Source: Hypericum androsaemum (Eukaryota > Streptophyta > Magnoliopsida > Malpighiales > Hypericaceae). Taken from it: 64,000 bases of DNA. This document shows positions 13,201-25,300 of this stretch, in pieces. The notes under the pieces were generated by a model that saw only the letters and a list, made by a program, of their open reading frames with translations, was not told the origin of the DNA and did no database searches. The stretch spans positions 13,513,106-13,577,105 of the forward strand of contig OZ023196.1 in the NCBI GenBank assembly GCA_963995505.1. The letters are read 5' to 3'. Made by a program: the position numbers and the translations under genes. Within the stretch, counting starts at the first letter, position 1. Each line of letters opens with the position of its first letter.

Positions 13201-14353
13201 GAAGCAGGAAGCAGGAATCAAGTACCGTTGATTGTGTTAGTTCGGAAGAGGAAGCAGACATGGAGTGATTGGCCAATTGCCTTAACTGGTATTCAGCAAG
13301 CCTTCGCTCATTTCTCTCTTGACTAAGTTGGAAATGCAAAGTAATAATTTGTTGTTCGAGTTTTGAAACTGCAACCTCCAGCACTGACATAGTGGACAGA
13401 AGGTCTTCAGCCTGGACGGGAGAGAAAAGATTATACGACCATCAAAAACCAATTGATAAATCTAATTCATACATAAATGACAATCAGAAGCGATAAACCA
13501 ATTTCTGAAACTGCCTTTTACAAGATTAGGACATAACTAAAAGTGCATAACCATGTTAAAGATCAGAAAATTACTTCGGCCGGGAGGGATGTCGCACAAG
13601 ACAACGTGAAAACATTTTTCTCTATTGCATTTTCTAGAATAGAACGTATCTCCAACTCTTCTTCCAATTGCTGCTGCAATCTTTGTACCTGTCAAAAAAC
13701 CCATAAAAGTGAAGCTACAGCACATAAAAGTTGAGCAAACATAAAAGGTTTGGATGAGGCTTCTTATGGGGAATATCTTACATCCTGTTCGAGCTGCAAC
13801 CGTCGAGGATAATGGTTGCTTCTGGTGCATGATCCAGAATTCCTATTTCCTCTGAAGAAATTGCTAGCCTGGAAACCAAGAGGCAGCTAGTCACTTGGAG
13901 TCAACTGTGGATGTCAAGAACAAGCTGAAAGTCGTAAAGCTTGAAGCAAACCAAGCAACTACGAGTTTAGTTATCAAAAGTCAAAACCCAATTTAAACTA
14001 CCAATGCAGACAGCAATGTTTAACTCAATCCCCGACTTCCTATTTTGGTGGTACTTGTACAGGCCACTAAAACTATCCAACCATTCCCAAATCTTCAAGA
14101 ACCTTCACAACTGACCTTTAGTGATGAGTTAACACTCTGAAGTTCATCCGGCAGATCCGAATGTACTTCTGAACTGTTGTAAGTCCCATTAGAGAGCAAA
14201 AATTTAGAGGTAGGAAGTGTTCTGCAGAAAAAAACCCGATCGATATCCCCGAAAGACAGCATTAGTATTACAAGTACACTGAATTCTGATAAATCACCAA
14301 AGGGACGAATCTTACTGAATATACTTATACCTTAATACTGGAGAGTCGCACAT
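10295..14353 (-). CDS. Leucine-zipper (MIP1-type) and DUF547 domain protein, 12 exons
   Basis: Exons (high to low): 14331-14353, 14116-14221, 13782-13868, 13575-13688, 13226-13411, 12694-12822, 11695-12203, 11388-11487, 11208-11267, 10939-11031, 10745-10864, 10295-10612. All introns are GT-AG, all phases join, and the total is 614 residues. Residues about 66-160 form the plant ternary-complex-factor MIP1-type leucine-zipper coiled coil (RRLQLEQDVQRLQQQLEEE, then KLEQQIITLHFQLSQERNE). A Ser-rich linker with a SSSSWW cluster follows. The DUF547 region starts near residue 385 (EKLAFWINLYNALFMH, TVGGHSFSATAIEYVIL, LSCGMYSSPA) and runs to the characteristic FDSRFRYLFLP tail. The biochemical role of DUF547 is unknown. 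The first exon is the least certain: ATG at 14353 has an in-frame stop just upstream, but TTAG before it could also be an acceptor from an earlier exon. Confidence 0.9.
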
Positions 14354-16560
14354 CTTCTAATCATGGAGATTTAGACAAACACCAAAGCAAACAAATCCGT
14401 CCACAAGAAACCCGGCACAGCTTTGCCTCTCTATAGCCAATAAATGATGCCCATGTACATACAACAACTTTTAAGACCTGGAATACACATATAGGTAAGA
14501 ATCTGAACTTTAAGCAGGCAAAAATCTAGTGTAGAAACTTTTTTTCACTTGTACTAATCCTAGGATATCATGGAGGACAGGAGAAGTGAGTGAGATGAGA
14601 GAGTTTAGTGGAAGCAACTGTTCCACCTGTGAACATGTAAAGAGGACCAAAAGTGCAATGAATGCCACAGCTACCAGTCACTTTCATTGCAACCACACAT
14701 CACCACATTTAAGACCAAAGTTTGGACTTGACTTGTTTATGTTTGGAGACACAGACCACTTACTCACTTCTAGAAGGAAAGTTAAATGGAGAGGAAATGC
14801 CAACTCTTATAGGATTTGCTACATTGTGCTCGGTAACATTGATAAATTAGACGAAGTTACGGAAAGAGAGGGATTCGAACACTCAGTAAACAAAAGTCTA
14901 CATATCTTTCACAAAAAAGTTACATAACCACCACATAGAAATCAGAGCAGGGGAGGAAAGGAAAGTCCATAAATTATGAGACTTTGATGAGGTAATGATT
15001 AACTCCAAAAGGAGGAAAAAGGGTGCATCCCTTTGATTAAAGTTGAAAACTTTTCCCTTCTAGCTTAATGATGGGGGACCAATATTAAAAGCCTTCATGC
15101 ATGCAAAGAAGCATCACAAAAGGGGTAAAGGGATGGGAATGGAGAAGTTGGGCAGCTCTATACTCCCATGGAAAACAAAAGTCATTACCTCTATAAACAG
15201 AATAAGGAACTAAAGCTATAAAGTTGAGATGATTGATTACCCTAAAAAAGACCTCTCCAAGTACATGACATGAATCACTCAAACAGAGAAAGGCTCGGGA
15301 GGGGAACAAAACTCAATGCCGTCTAGAGCTCCGGGGTTCATGCCAACCAGCATAAATTTTCTTACCAAAAAAAAAAGGAGAAAGACTGCCTTTGGTTTCC
15401 CTCTGTGTAATTCCTAATTATAAAAAGAAATTGGTGAGAGCAGCAGCTAAAAAGGGGTTCAAGTTCAACCACAGGGTGCTGGAGGTGGTCTAGAAAATTG
15501 GAGAGAATATGGAAGTCAAAAAAGGGGGGGAGGTATAGGAGGGGAGAGAGATTGAGCTTTCCAAAAAGCTTTCCAAGTGGTATCAGAATAATGAACTGAA
15601 CTAATCAGGGAAATGAGAAAAAGAAAATAGCAATGAAGTGAACTAATCAGAGAAATGAGATAGAAAAGAACAATCCAAAGGACAGATCCCCAACCCAGTA
15701 GAGAGTGGTCCCTTTATTTTCCAGAAAACAAATTGCATTAACCCTGAACAGAAAATGACCCATCCATGCTAGTGCATCCACCTCCTTCCTTCCTTCCTCA
15801 TCTCAGCCCAAAATACAAGCAATATGACAAAAAGGGGGATATACCCATTTCACTTGGATTCAAATGTAATCTTATCAACCAAAAGGGTTTCATAAAAATC
15901 ACATCTTGAAGGGTAAGACGAAAAGGGTAGGATGTCGACGGATCCTACGTAGTTTCCAAAGTTCGGTGGGTCAATCCTTGGCCCTTACGGAAATGGAAAA
16001 ATTGTACTTGCGCGGAGAACAAAGTCAAATGCCGATTCTAAAATTTAAACCAACCCGTCTAAATATACATTAAAAAAAGGGTGGTCAAGAAAAGTTGAGA
16101 ACTTCACCTCTGTAATGCCTGAAAATGCAACTTCCAAAAGGCTCTATTTCTACTCTGCCCTTCTTCTATCCTTTTTCTGCATTAATGGCACTGGTGGATT
16201 CTGGAGAATAAGAAGAGCAGGAGGATGAAAACCTCTCCCTTTCTACAAAAAGAATCAAATGTGTCAACCTTTGGACAGTGTCACATCACCAACACTCACT
16301 CCTTTTCCTCCCTTGAAATTCAAAAATAAAATGTAAAGTTGCAATCTTTTACTCAAAAATTGGACAAAGTTGCAATCTTTTACTCTAAACTTGGACAAGA
16401 GGACAAAGAAACAGTTGAGCTACTCAACATGCAAGAAGGAGGGAGAGAAAAGATGGGCAGCAAAGACAGGATTCAAATAAAACTGAGCAATGCCACTAAA
16501 CAAATATTTTAGAGAGAGAGAGAGAGGATCTGTTGATGGAGTCCTAGCCTAATGGGGACT
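14354..16560. other. 5' flank and probable leader region of the DUF547 gene
   Basis: There is no supported coding exon. Read on the minus strand, it includes a CT-rich tract opposite the (AG)n run at about 16513-16526, typical of plant 5' leaders. An untranslated first exon near 16.1-16.5 kb spliced to 14.35 kb is plausible but unproven. A plastid tRNA fragment (14860-14904) lies within. Small frames such as 14586-14927 (+) have no domain and cross that insertion. Confidence 0.45.
14860..14904 (-). pseudogene. trnS-GGA: Plastid-derived trnS-GGA 3' fragment (nuclear insertion)
   Basis: Read on the minus strand, the sequence runs from the anticodon-arm/variable-arm region (TATGTAGACTTTTGTTTAC) through the T-arm (GTTCGAATCCC) to the acceptor 3' strand CTCTTTCCG. 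This is the 3' half of the chloroplast serine tRNA trnS-GGA, with a few changes (GACT for GGCT, TGAGTG for CGAGGG). The sequence beyond the tRNA 3' end (AATTAGACGAAGTTA) also looks like the plastid spacer. The 5' half is absent, so it cannot fold as a tRNA. Identification is from remembered plastid sequence, not from a search. Confidence 0.75.
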
Positions 16561-18584
16561 GACTAAAAATACATATCTATCTTTGTCTTTGACTAACTCA
16601 AAGCTGTCCTTAAAATAATTGTTGGGCAACTACAAGATTTGTGGGTTTGGTTTTTGCGTCTCTTTATGAATAGAGCCTAGTGCAAATAACATATATATGC
16701 TTGTGTGTAACAAGGTTGGAGTTGTTTTATCTAATCAAATCAAGAATTATCGAGTTTAAAATTTTGAAAATGTAATATTTAATAATTGCTGAGAAAATTT
16801 TGTCATTTTTTAATAATTCTGCCAATTTGAATCGGTTTGTGGATATCTGAATACAAGATAGCATAAACCACAAAAAAAAATTATCCCTTGTGTGTTTTCT
16901 CTCTCCTCTTCCTGTGTTTAGATTCTAGCGATTGTAATTTACAGTGAAATGATATTATTATTTTGGTGAATTGGGTGAGCACAGTGAAATGATACGGCAA
17001 GTAATAAGAAGACACAGAAATATCTCCGGGTTCTAAGATTTGTGCTTTGATTGGGATTTTGAATTTTGAAGTTCACCAACCCCGGAAATTCATGCTTTCC
17101 GTTTTTTCTTTGCCGGAATCCCAATTTTCACCTCTCAGTGGTTATACGTGCGTTGAAATTTGTGGACAGTTTAATGTGTTAAAAGCAGCTATAATTTCGG
17201 CTGATTTTTTTATTTAATTATTGTCCGGGTTCTATTAAAAAATAATTTATTTGTAAGTCTTAATCCAATATATTCTTAATAGAATTCAATTCTCAAATCA
17301 TTATTAACTCATATGAATTATGAACACTTATTTTGACAGATATGACATGGCTAATTTTGTTTTGATTTCTCGATCCAAACGAAATATTATTCATGTTGGT
17401 GTCTACCTCAATTGGTATCTCGGAATTATGGAAATTCTTTTTGAAACATTTCTTCAGATAAGAAATTCGTTTTAATAAATCAGCAGTTAATTGTTCAAAC
17501 ATTGCCTTAAAGATAGAAGTATATGTTAAAGCCTTCTGACATATCAACTATTTAGGAGGTGGGTCCACTAAGACATTATTATAACATACATCTCTAAACA
17601 AGTATTTTTTATTCTTATATTTAAATTTGACAAATTTTTTTGTTAAATTAGAATCACTCTTCTTCTTGTTTTCCAAAAAAAAGCTACACATGATACGTGT
17701 AGAATCAAATCTTGTCTTAATTTGTTTTTTGGTAAAATCTTGTCTTAATTGTTTTTGATTCGTGGAGCCTAAAAAGGAGGACCCTGACGAGTATTTTGAC
17801 CATATATGATTTGCCGGTGCGAGGACCTTGGGACGTCATCATGCAATGCAAACACATGTTCTTCGAAAATAACTGATTATTGAAAATTAATTTCATTGCT
17901 TTGGTTGTTCAACATTTTATGTGACAATGATAAACATCTAACCTCGAGTTTATTATACTTATTTTTTTCGGTTGGATATAAAATTTTTAACATTGTATCA
18001 AAACAGGTTGATTCTGTGCCCATTGTTGTGCTAGCACGATCCCCATTTCTCGTACGTTGGTGAAGTCAAAGCCTATGTAATTTTTAACCTGATGGATCTC
18101 GTTTGAGAGAGCGTATTAAGAATCTCACATTGCTTAGTGTAACAGTGTGGGACAAGTTTATAAGTGTGAAAAATCATTAACCCATTGTCTTAAAATTTTG
18201 GGCTAAATATAGAAATGCTAACAACATCGACTAACATAAAATTATTCTAACATCAAGTTTAAATCGATTCCATGTCTACTTATTTGTCTAGTTTAGAATC
18301 TCATTATTTGAGATCTATTTTTTATATGCTATTTGATCTATGTAATAAACATAAATTTAGTTCGACCAAAAAAATATATATGTAAAACGATGATATACGC
18401 TGTCGCTTGCTTCAATTACCTCACATTTGGCACTTCTATTGTCCTCTCCTTCCAAATAAAAAAAATAACAAATACATTTAGTCCAAGTGCACCACGAGCA
18501 CCATTTTATTAATTAATACTAGTTGCATCTGCCCGTGATCGGAATAAACCAAAATACTCGTGTGGTAAAGGGTGATCTTAGAAC
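16561..18584. other. AT-rich intergenic spacer
   Basis: No gene is supported. At 18080-18230 a stretch resembling GAATCTCACATTGCTTAG...AAGTGTGAAAAATCA recurs at 36455-36600, so it is a dispersed repeat. The rest is AT-rich with only short random frames. Confidence 0.6.
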
Positions 18585-18809
18585 CAAGGTTTTAAAAAAG
18601 ACTCAGATAGTGATCCGCTCCTGCCTCTAGATCATGGTCAAATTGGTCAGACCGGTTGGAATGCTAATTAGATCGATATTTTTTTATATTAAAAAAATAT
18701 ATTTTTTAATTTTTTAATTATCCATACTCCACTACCCATCGCTATACCCGGTACGCTATTCGTACTAAATTGTAATTCGACCGGTCCGACCACGTACTTT
18801 AAAACCTTG
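18585..18809. mobile_element. Short hAT-type MITE (225 bp) with perfect 8-bp target duplication
   Basis: The inverted ends are CAAGGTTTTAAA (left) and TTTAAAACCTTG (right). Direct repeats CTTAGAAC occur at 18577-18584 and 18810-18817. The interior has ACCGGT-type palindromic words (GACCGGTTGG, CCGGTCC) like those in the element at 60179-60646, which suggests a related family. It has no coding capacity. Confidence 0.85.
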
Positions 18810-18817
18810 CTTAGAAC

Positions 18818-19373
18818 TTGGGACTGGAATCCATATTAAGGATTCAAATCTCTAAAAAGTGAAAAAAATTTAGTTATAAAAGAAAGGAATCCTTATGCAA
18901 AATGCAACAAAAATGGAAAATTCGTAGATTGACTCCACCACTTCCACCCCATAGAAATTACGAGATCACTCCAAAAGCACATTCGGCATCCAAGAGGCAG
19001 AGAACTCAAAGGCATTTGGTCGAAGGAGGACAATTACACATTCTTCAAAATTCTTATAAAACAGCATTTGGTCGGTAAGACCTTTTCCCCCTCTCGTGTT
19101 CTTGCACTGATGGTGATCTAATCTGTATTTTCCGATATTAATAATCCAAAAGCAATTTGGACGATGTTGTTAGCCCACATCGGCCTGGTAATGAGTACTT
19201 AATGGCGGTGTTAAGAACTCGCAAACAGCTTCAAGCCTCGGATACATTAGTAATTGCTTTAGTATTTGTCCCACGTACACACTATACCATCATCATTGAA
19301 CATCCCCAAGGAATGACCGGATCAGGAACCCAAAACTGGAGATGGAAAGATGTTACCAGCCTCTACGGATCCA
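18818..19373. other. Intergenic and 3' UTR of valyl-tRNA synthetase
   Basis: The gene ends at 19374 on the minus strand and the sequence just below it is its probable 3' UTR. The frame at 19157-19423 (+) is antisense to UTR and last exon and is not a gene. Confidence 0.55.
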
Positions 19374-22300
19374 CTATCGGTTTGCTTGAATCTCGGCTTC
19401 AAGTCTTGTCCTCGCGTCCCTGAAAAATTCTAATTCCTGAAGCATCTTGGTGAGCTTTTCAACGTTCTCTTCCTGAATATGTTGCGGCACTCTTTCGCTA
19501 TGCACGTTGATTGTTTTCTCCAATTTCTCCTTTTGCCTGTTAAGAGTGGATGATTAATTAAAGGATTAGCGAGAGAAGAAATAAGCAAGTCTTCGATGGG
19601 AAGTTCCACCACCACCGAGGGTTCTACGAGTTTCTCTTTTACTCCATAGTTGATAGGTACAATGCAGAGTTGCAAGGGTCAGGTGAGATAAGAATACACC
19701 ATGCTCTCCCGACCCCGGTGCTGGCCAGATAGCACTCGCTACCGGGGGCACCGTTTGCTCATTCATGCAATGTACTTCAACAGAAGAAGCTACATTAACA
19801 CAAGTGCACTTACAGTTGCAAATCCTCCATTTTGCTTATGATCTTCGCGTGCTCAGCTTCTGCGTCCACCTTTCCTTGAGCCTTAAGATACACCTTCAGA
19901 TTCTCATTGACATTCTCGAAAGCACATCCTGCCGGAGGGGCGTCTCGTCCACTCAACAAAACCTGTCAAAAGTACTTTGTAATAAAAAGAATGCGAAGGA
20001 TCGAGCATGGATTCTTTGCAAGTTGCACAGCAATGGAAATACATTATCAATTTACTTCACATGGCGGAGGTCCAGAACGATTTTCTGGGGCCAGTATCAA
20101 CCATCTGAACTTTTTTTGAAACCACCATATCATATACAACTAAATGCAAAATTAAAAGAGCCAAAAATGCAAACAAGGGTGCTCAATAAAATCGGAAAAA
20201 TGCATTACTTCTATGGATGACAATGTTGCAAGAGTCTGGATCTCCAATTGATGACTTGAAATAATTTCCATTACTTCTTCAGTCTGGCAAAATCCAAACG
20301 CTGGCAGCCTGCAATCGAATCATTAGAACATGGATATCAGCACAGGTGAAAGACACCTCGAGGAACTTAACAGCCAATAGCCACCATTGTCACTCACGCA
20401 GAAGGACAAAACAAAACGTTTATAAAGTAGCTGGCAAGTAGTTACGAGCAACCCTTTTCAGAGTATTCCGATTGGGGGCGGACTAAAAAACTTAGGCATA
20501 TTGTCACCACAGAACCTCCTTCAGTCAAGCCTCGGAACAGAGATACTTGAGATAACTAGTAACCCTTTCCCCCACCACTTTTTAGCAATATATGAAGCTT
20601 TAGCTAGCAATTTGGATACAAAATCCACCGAGTTTGCTGTTGCAAGACAAAGCCATTTCGCAGCATTCCCTCCTTTCCCATAACTCAAAATCCCGAGGTA
20701 AGATTCTAAATGCACAATAAATTCATCTCCATTCAAAAAACTAAATTTAAAAAGCTAAAGCAGCAGTGTCCCTATTGTCATTATCAAGTCATTGAATTTA
20801 TTCCGGCCACGCTTGTAACAGGAAGAGAATCACATATCATGAAATTGGTGAAAATTCCAAAGGACAAAATGTAAATAGAGGCTCAAGAAACAGCTTTTTA
20901 AATAGGATAAGAAGAAAGCAACCGGCAATACCTTTCATTTTTCTGATATCCAAGCACCTGCGCCCTCAGTGACCTAATACACTTCACAGTGGACTGGATG
21001 ATTTCCATCTCATATTCTACCCTTTCATTTGTCCAAGTCTAAAATGTGAATCATATTATCAGTGACAGAAGTAGGGGGAAGTAGATGAATTGTGTATGCT
21101 GGACCATTTTAAGATTATAGTACTCGTGTTTCATCTATATATTATATCAAGACATACCTCAGAGGCCAATGGATAGTCAGATGTCATGATAGATCCTTCT
21201 CTTTTGTGGTTTTTATCAAGAGGAAGACGCTGCCACAGTTCTTCAGTAACGAAAGGCATGAATGGATGAAGCAATCTCAGACTGTTGTCCAAGCATACCC
21301 AGAGAGTTTCTTGAGCAGCAATCCTCTCGGAGGCAAATGATCCATCACCAGAAAAGTAAGGCTTGATTGCCTCTATGAAAACATCACAGAACTCGTATTG
21401 CCACCACGAGTACACTGAGGTAGCAGCATCAGAGAACTCAAAGGCATTTAGAGAAGAGACTGTACTCGCAATAGCCTTGTTAAGCACTGACAGTATCCAC
21501 TTGCAGCAAAAGGGTAAGGTGTCCAGTGCAAAAGTTGCCGAGGGAGAAAAACCAGCTTCAAATTTGCTCATAGCAAATTGGACAGCATTCCACAACTTGT
21601 TGCACCATTGACGATAGCCAAGAACTCTTTGGATATCTAAATTTATTTTATCAGACTGAAACAATTAAACAAAATATATCATCAACCAGGTAAAACTCAA
21701 GATTGTGTTACAGTTCCTTTAGAACTACACGAGACGCTGCAAAGTAGAAGTATCAACCTGAGCAGTGTAGGAAACAAGTGCAAACCGGAGAGCATCAGCA
21801 CCACATTCAGGAATACCATTCGGAAAGTCCTTTTTCTGACCTGCTCTTGCAATTTCCAGTTCTCTGCGATCCAGGTTACCCTTCTCCAGCTTCTCATGAA
21901 GCTTTTCCAGTGATATTCCACTTATTACATCAAGTGGATCAATGACATTTCCCAAAGACTTTGACATCTTACGACCATGTGCATCACGAATCATTGGATG
22001 CAGATACACCTAAACCAAGTAGACGAAACAAATGAGGGAGATATTCCAATATGTTGAAAGCTCCATTGCATGGAAGTAACAAAATGCTTACCTTTCGGAA
22101 AGGTACATCGCCTCCTAGCTGAATTCCCAACATCACCATTCTAGCAACCCAAAAAAATAAAATATCATGCCCAGTTTCAAGAATAGAAGTGGGATAGAAT
22201 GCCTTCAAATCTTCTGTCTCATCTGGCCAGCCCAATACGGATAAGGGAAACAGACCAGAAGAAAACCAGGTGTCAAGCACATCTGGATCTTGACGCATCT

Positions 22301-25300
22301 CAAACTTCTTCCCAGAAAATCTTTGATTAGCCTCAGCTAAAGCCTCCTTCTCATTTCTACCAACCACCCAGTGGTCCTCATAGAAACCAAATTCCTTATT
22401 ATCATCTTCAAGGGTAACATACCATGCAGGAATTTGGTGACCCCACCAAAGCTGTCTCGAGATACACCAATCACGAATATTCTCAAGCCATCTGCACATT
22501 AATGCATCCAAAAAATAGTAAAAATGTGTTCAGGTAACTAAACACAGACCTTTCTACATTTAGCACTACCTTTTTTAAACTGCAAAATAATAATGGACAG
22601 GCAGAAAAATGTCCTTGACCATATTTCAGTTATGTAACGAACAGGTTTTGTTTATCTTCACCTTTGATGGCATAGCATCCATACAACTTGTCAATTGCCA
22701 ATGGGCAACAGTAACAACCAAAAGAAGAAGTTTAAACAAATCTAAATTGGGTATTAACCACAGAGCACACGATGACAAGTAATACGATCTTATCCATTAA
22801 ACGATAAGTGGGTTGCCAGAAAATGAGTAGAACCTTTTCCATTCGGTCAAGTACTGTTTTGGAATAAACTCAAGCTTTGGATTTTCACCATTGACAGCTA
22901 CCTCGAGAGCTTTTTCAGCCAACCTTTTGCAGTTAACAAACCATTGAGGTTTCATCATGGGTTCCACGACATCATTGCTTCTTGAACAAATACCAAGACG
23001 CATCTCATTATTTTTGGCATCTCTGTATAACCCCTACAAAGAATGCAGGTTGGATTTGTGTATCATACCATATTGGTACCCAAAAAGATTACAGAAATCA
23101 AGTGAAAAATAAAGGAAATGGCAGAATCATTTATTAACATTTGTTAATGAAGATTCGTTAAATTAATGCACATTGACACATCAGTCACTTAAGAAGCGCC
23201 AAAGTACATGCACTAAAGTGAAATTTCCCTAGAACAAATTAAGGGCAGAATCAAAACATTGTTAAAAGAAGGAAAAAACTGCAGTTACAAGCAGTTTTAA
23301 ATTTCTTGTGCATGATTGAGAGGAGTGGAAAATTTCAGTACGTTGTAAAAGAAGACGCAAGATGCAGGACCAATGTAATCCAACTCAATTTCACCAATGC
23401 ACGGGTAACCTCCCAAGAATAAAAGTTTTTTATCTGTCTACTTCCTTAAAATTACTTAAATCAGAATTGCTTGCTCGTTTCACAGAGCCTCCCAACAGCA
23501 GAGGCAAAATAAAGATCAAATCTTGAGCCAAACGAAGCAGCCAATACAAAGTTGCCAAACCAGGCATTCTACCCTTGGTCAGGATTTTTAAGTTTACAAA
23601 ACAGGTTCATAAAGGTTCCTACAAGATTCCGAGGATGTACCTTTTTCTTTAAAGCTTCCGTAACAGCCTCACGGGCCTGAAAACGTGGCATCCCAGCAAA
23701 CTCTGGGCCGCCATCACTATTAATCTTCCCATCGTCAGTGAAAATATTAATAAATTGGAGACCATGGCGCTTCCCAACATCAAAATCATTAGGGTCATGA
23801 GCTGGAGTGATCTGATACAAGCAAAGTGCCAATAACATTAGAAATTTAAAAGAAAAGATAGATTTGGTTGATCAACTTGAGGTTCTAACTTCTAAGAAAC
23901 CTAAACATAAAAGAAACCTACAAGAATATGTCCAATGAAAATTGTTCTGAGCACTTTAGTGAGGTGAAGCACAAGAATTACGTCAAACGGTTACTTATAC
24001 TAAACAACTGTACTCCTCCAGACATCAGATCACAAAAAGTACTCGTAATTATAGGAAACTTTTGCAAAAGAATGGTCTACCTTCACAGCACCAGTGCCAA
24101 ACTCTGGATCTACAAGAATAGCATCACAAATAATCGGAATTCTCCGACCATTAAATGGATGAACTGCAAACTTCTTATGCAGATGCTTGTACCTAGGGTC
24201 ATCAGGATGCACAGCAATAGCAGTATCACCAAGCATTGTTTCCACTCTAGTAGTGGCAACAACTATTTCACCCAACCCACCCTCCAACGGGTATGCAAAA
24301 GAGGTCAACAAACCAAACTCTACTTCCTTCTCGTAACCAGGAACCTTTAACAGCGTTCTTCCTTTGATATCTGTGTACTCTACCTAAAAACAATCGGGAG
24401 ATTAGTCCAGAAAGTTAAATCAGAACATAACTCGATTAAATAGCTCACTTCAATGTATCAATTAAATAGCTTACTTCAATGTCAGAAATAGCCGTTCTTA
24501 ATGTAGAAACCCAGTTCACCAGTCTATCATCTCTGGAACAGAAGTCGTCATAAAATAATAATCCATTTAGAATTCTCTCAACCAAATTTAAGAGAGGAAA
24601 TTTAGAGGATTCAGTATATAAATCATATTTGGATTGAATGGAATAGCTTATCAACAGCATGTGAATTCCCTGAAGTAGGAAGGAACCTTTCCTTTCTTAA
24701 TTCTTACAGCTTTCGAATACAAATGTTATTTTCTATTTTACATTGGTTTTTCGGGCTAGTTTATCAAGTCCTTCATCACTTAAGAATAGGACCTCATTCA
24801 AGTATGATCTTTTTTCTGCATTTGGTTTTAGACTATAAAGAAGCTCTGTGCACATTGAAGCTCGGGCAGGGGTTGAACAGGAAGGGTACATCAGAAGCAG
24901 GATAAGGAGCATGGAAGGGTACCTGTAGATGAGACCATCTTGGTATAGCCGAACAAATTCCTCTATTACAGCCCGCGATCTTCTTTCATCCATTGTAAAA
25001 CACTGAAGAGAAAAGGCACAAGCAACAATCAGACCCTTAAAACAAAGGTAATTATCAATAATCTCTATTAACCACAACTAAAAATAGGCACAAAATGCTC
25101 TGGCAACATAGTAAATTCACCTCCCGGGATCAATCAAGTGAGGCACCCAACCGGCGCAGTTGTTTCAAAATCTCAGTGCCATGCTCCTCTTTCCACTTCC
25201 AGACCTTTTCCAATAAACCATGACCAAATAAAGACATTAGTTAGCAACACGACAGTAGAACAAAATAACTGCACATGGGACAAAACAAACTTTTAATAGA

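Noticed and set aside
19765..20220. 151-codon plus-strand frame
   Set aside because: Antisense to two valyl-tRNA synthetase exons and their intron.
25121..25204. TGA as selenocysteine or recoding site
   Set aside because: Land plants lack selenocysteine insertion, and no family member has Sec here. A point mutation or base error is simpler.
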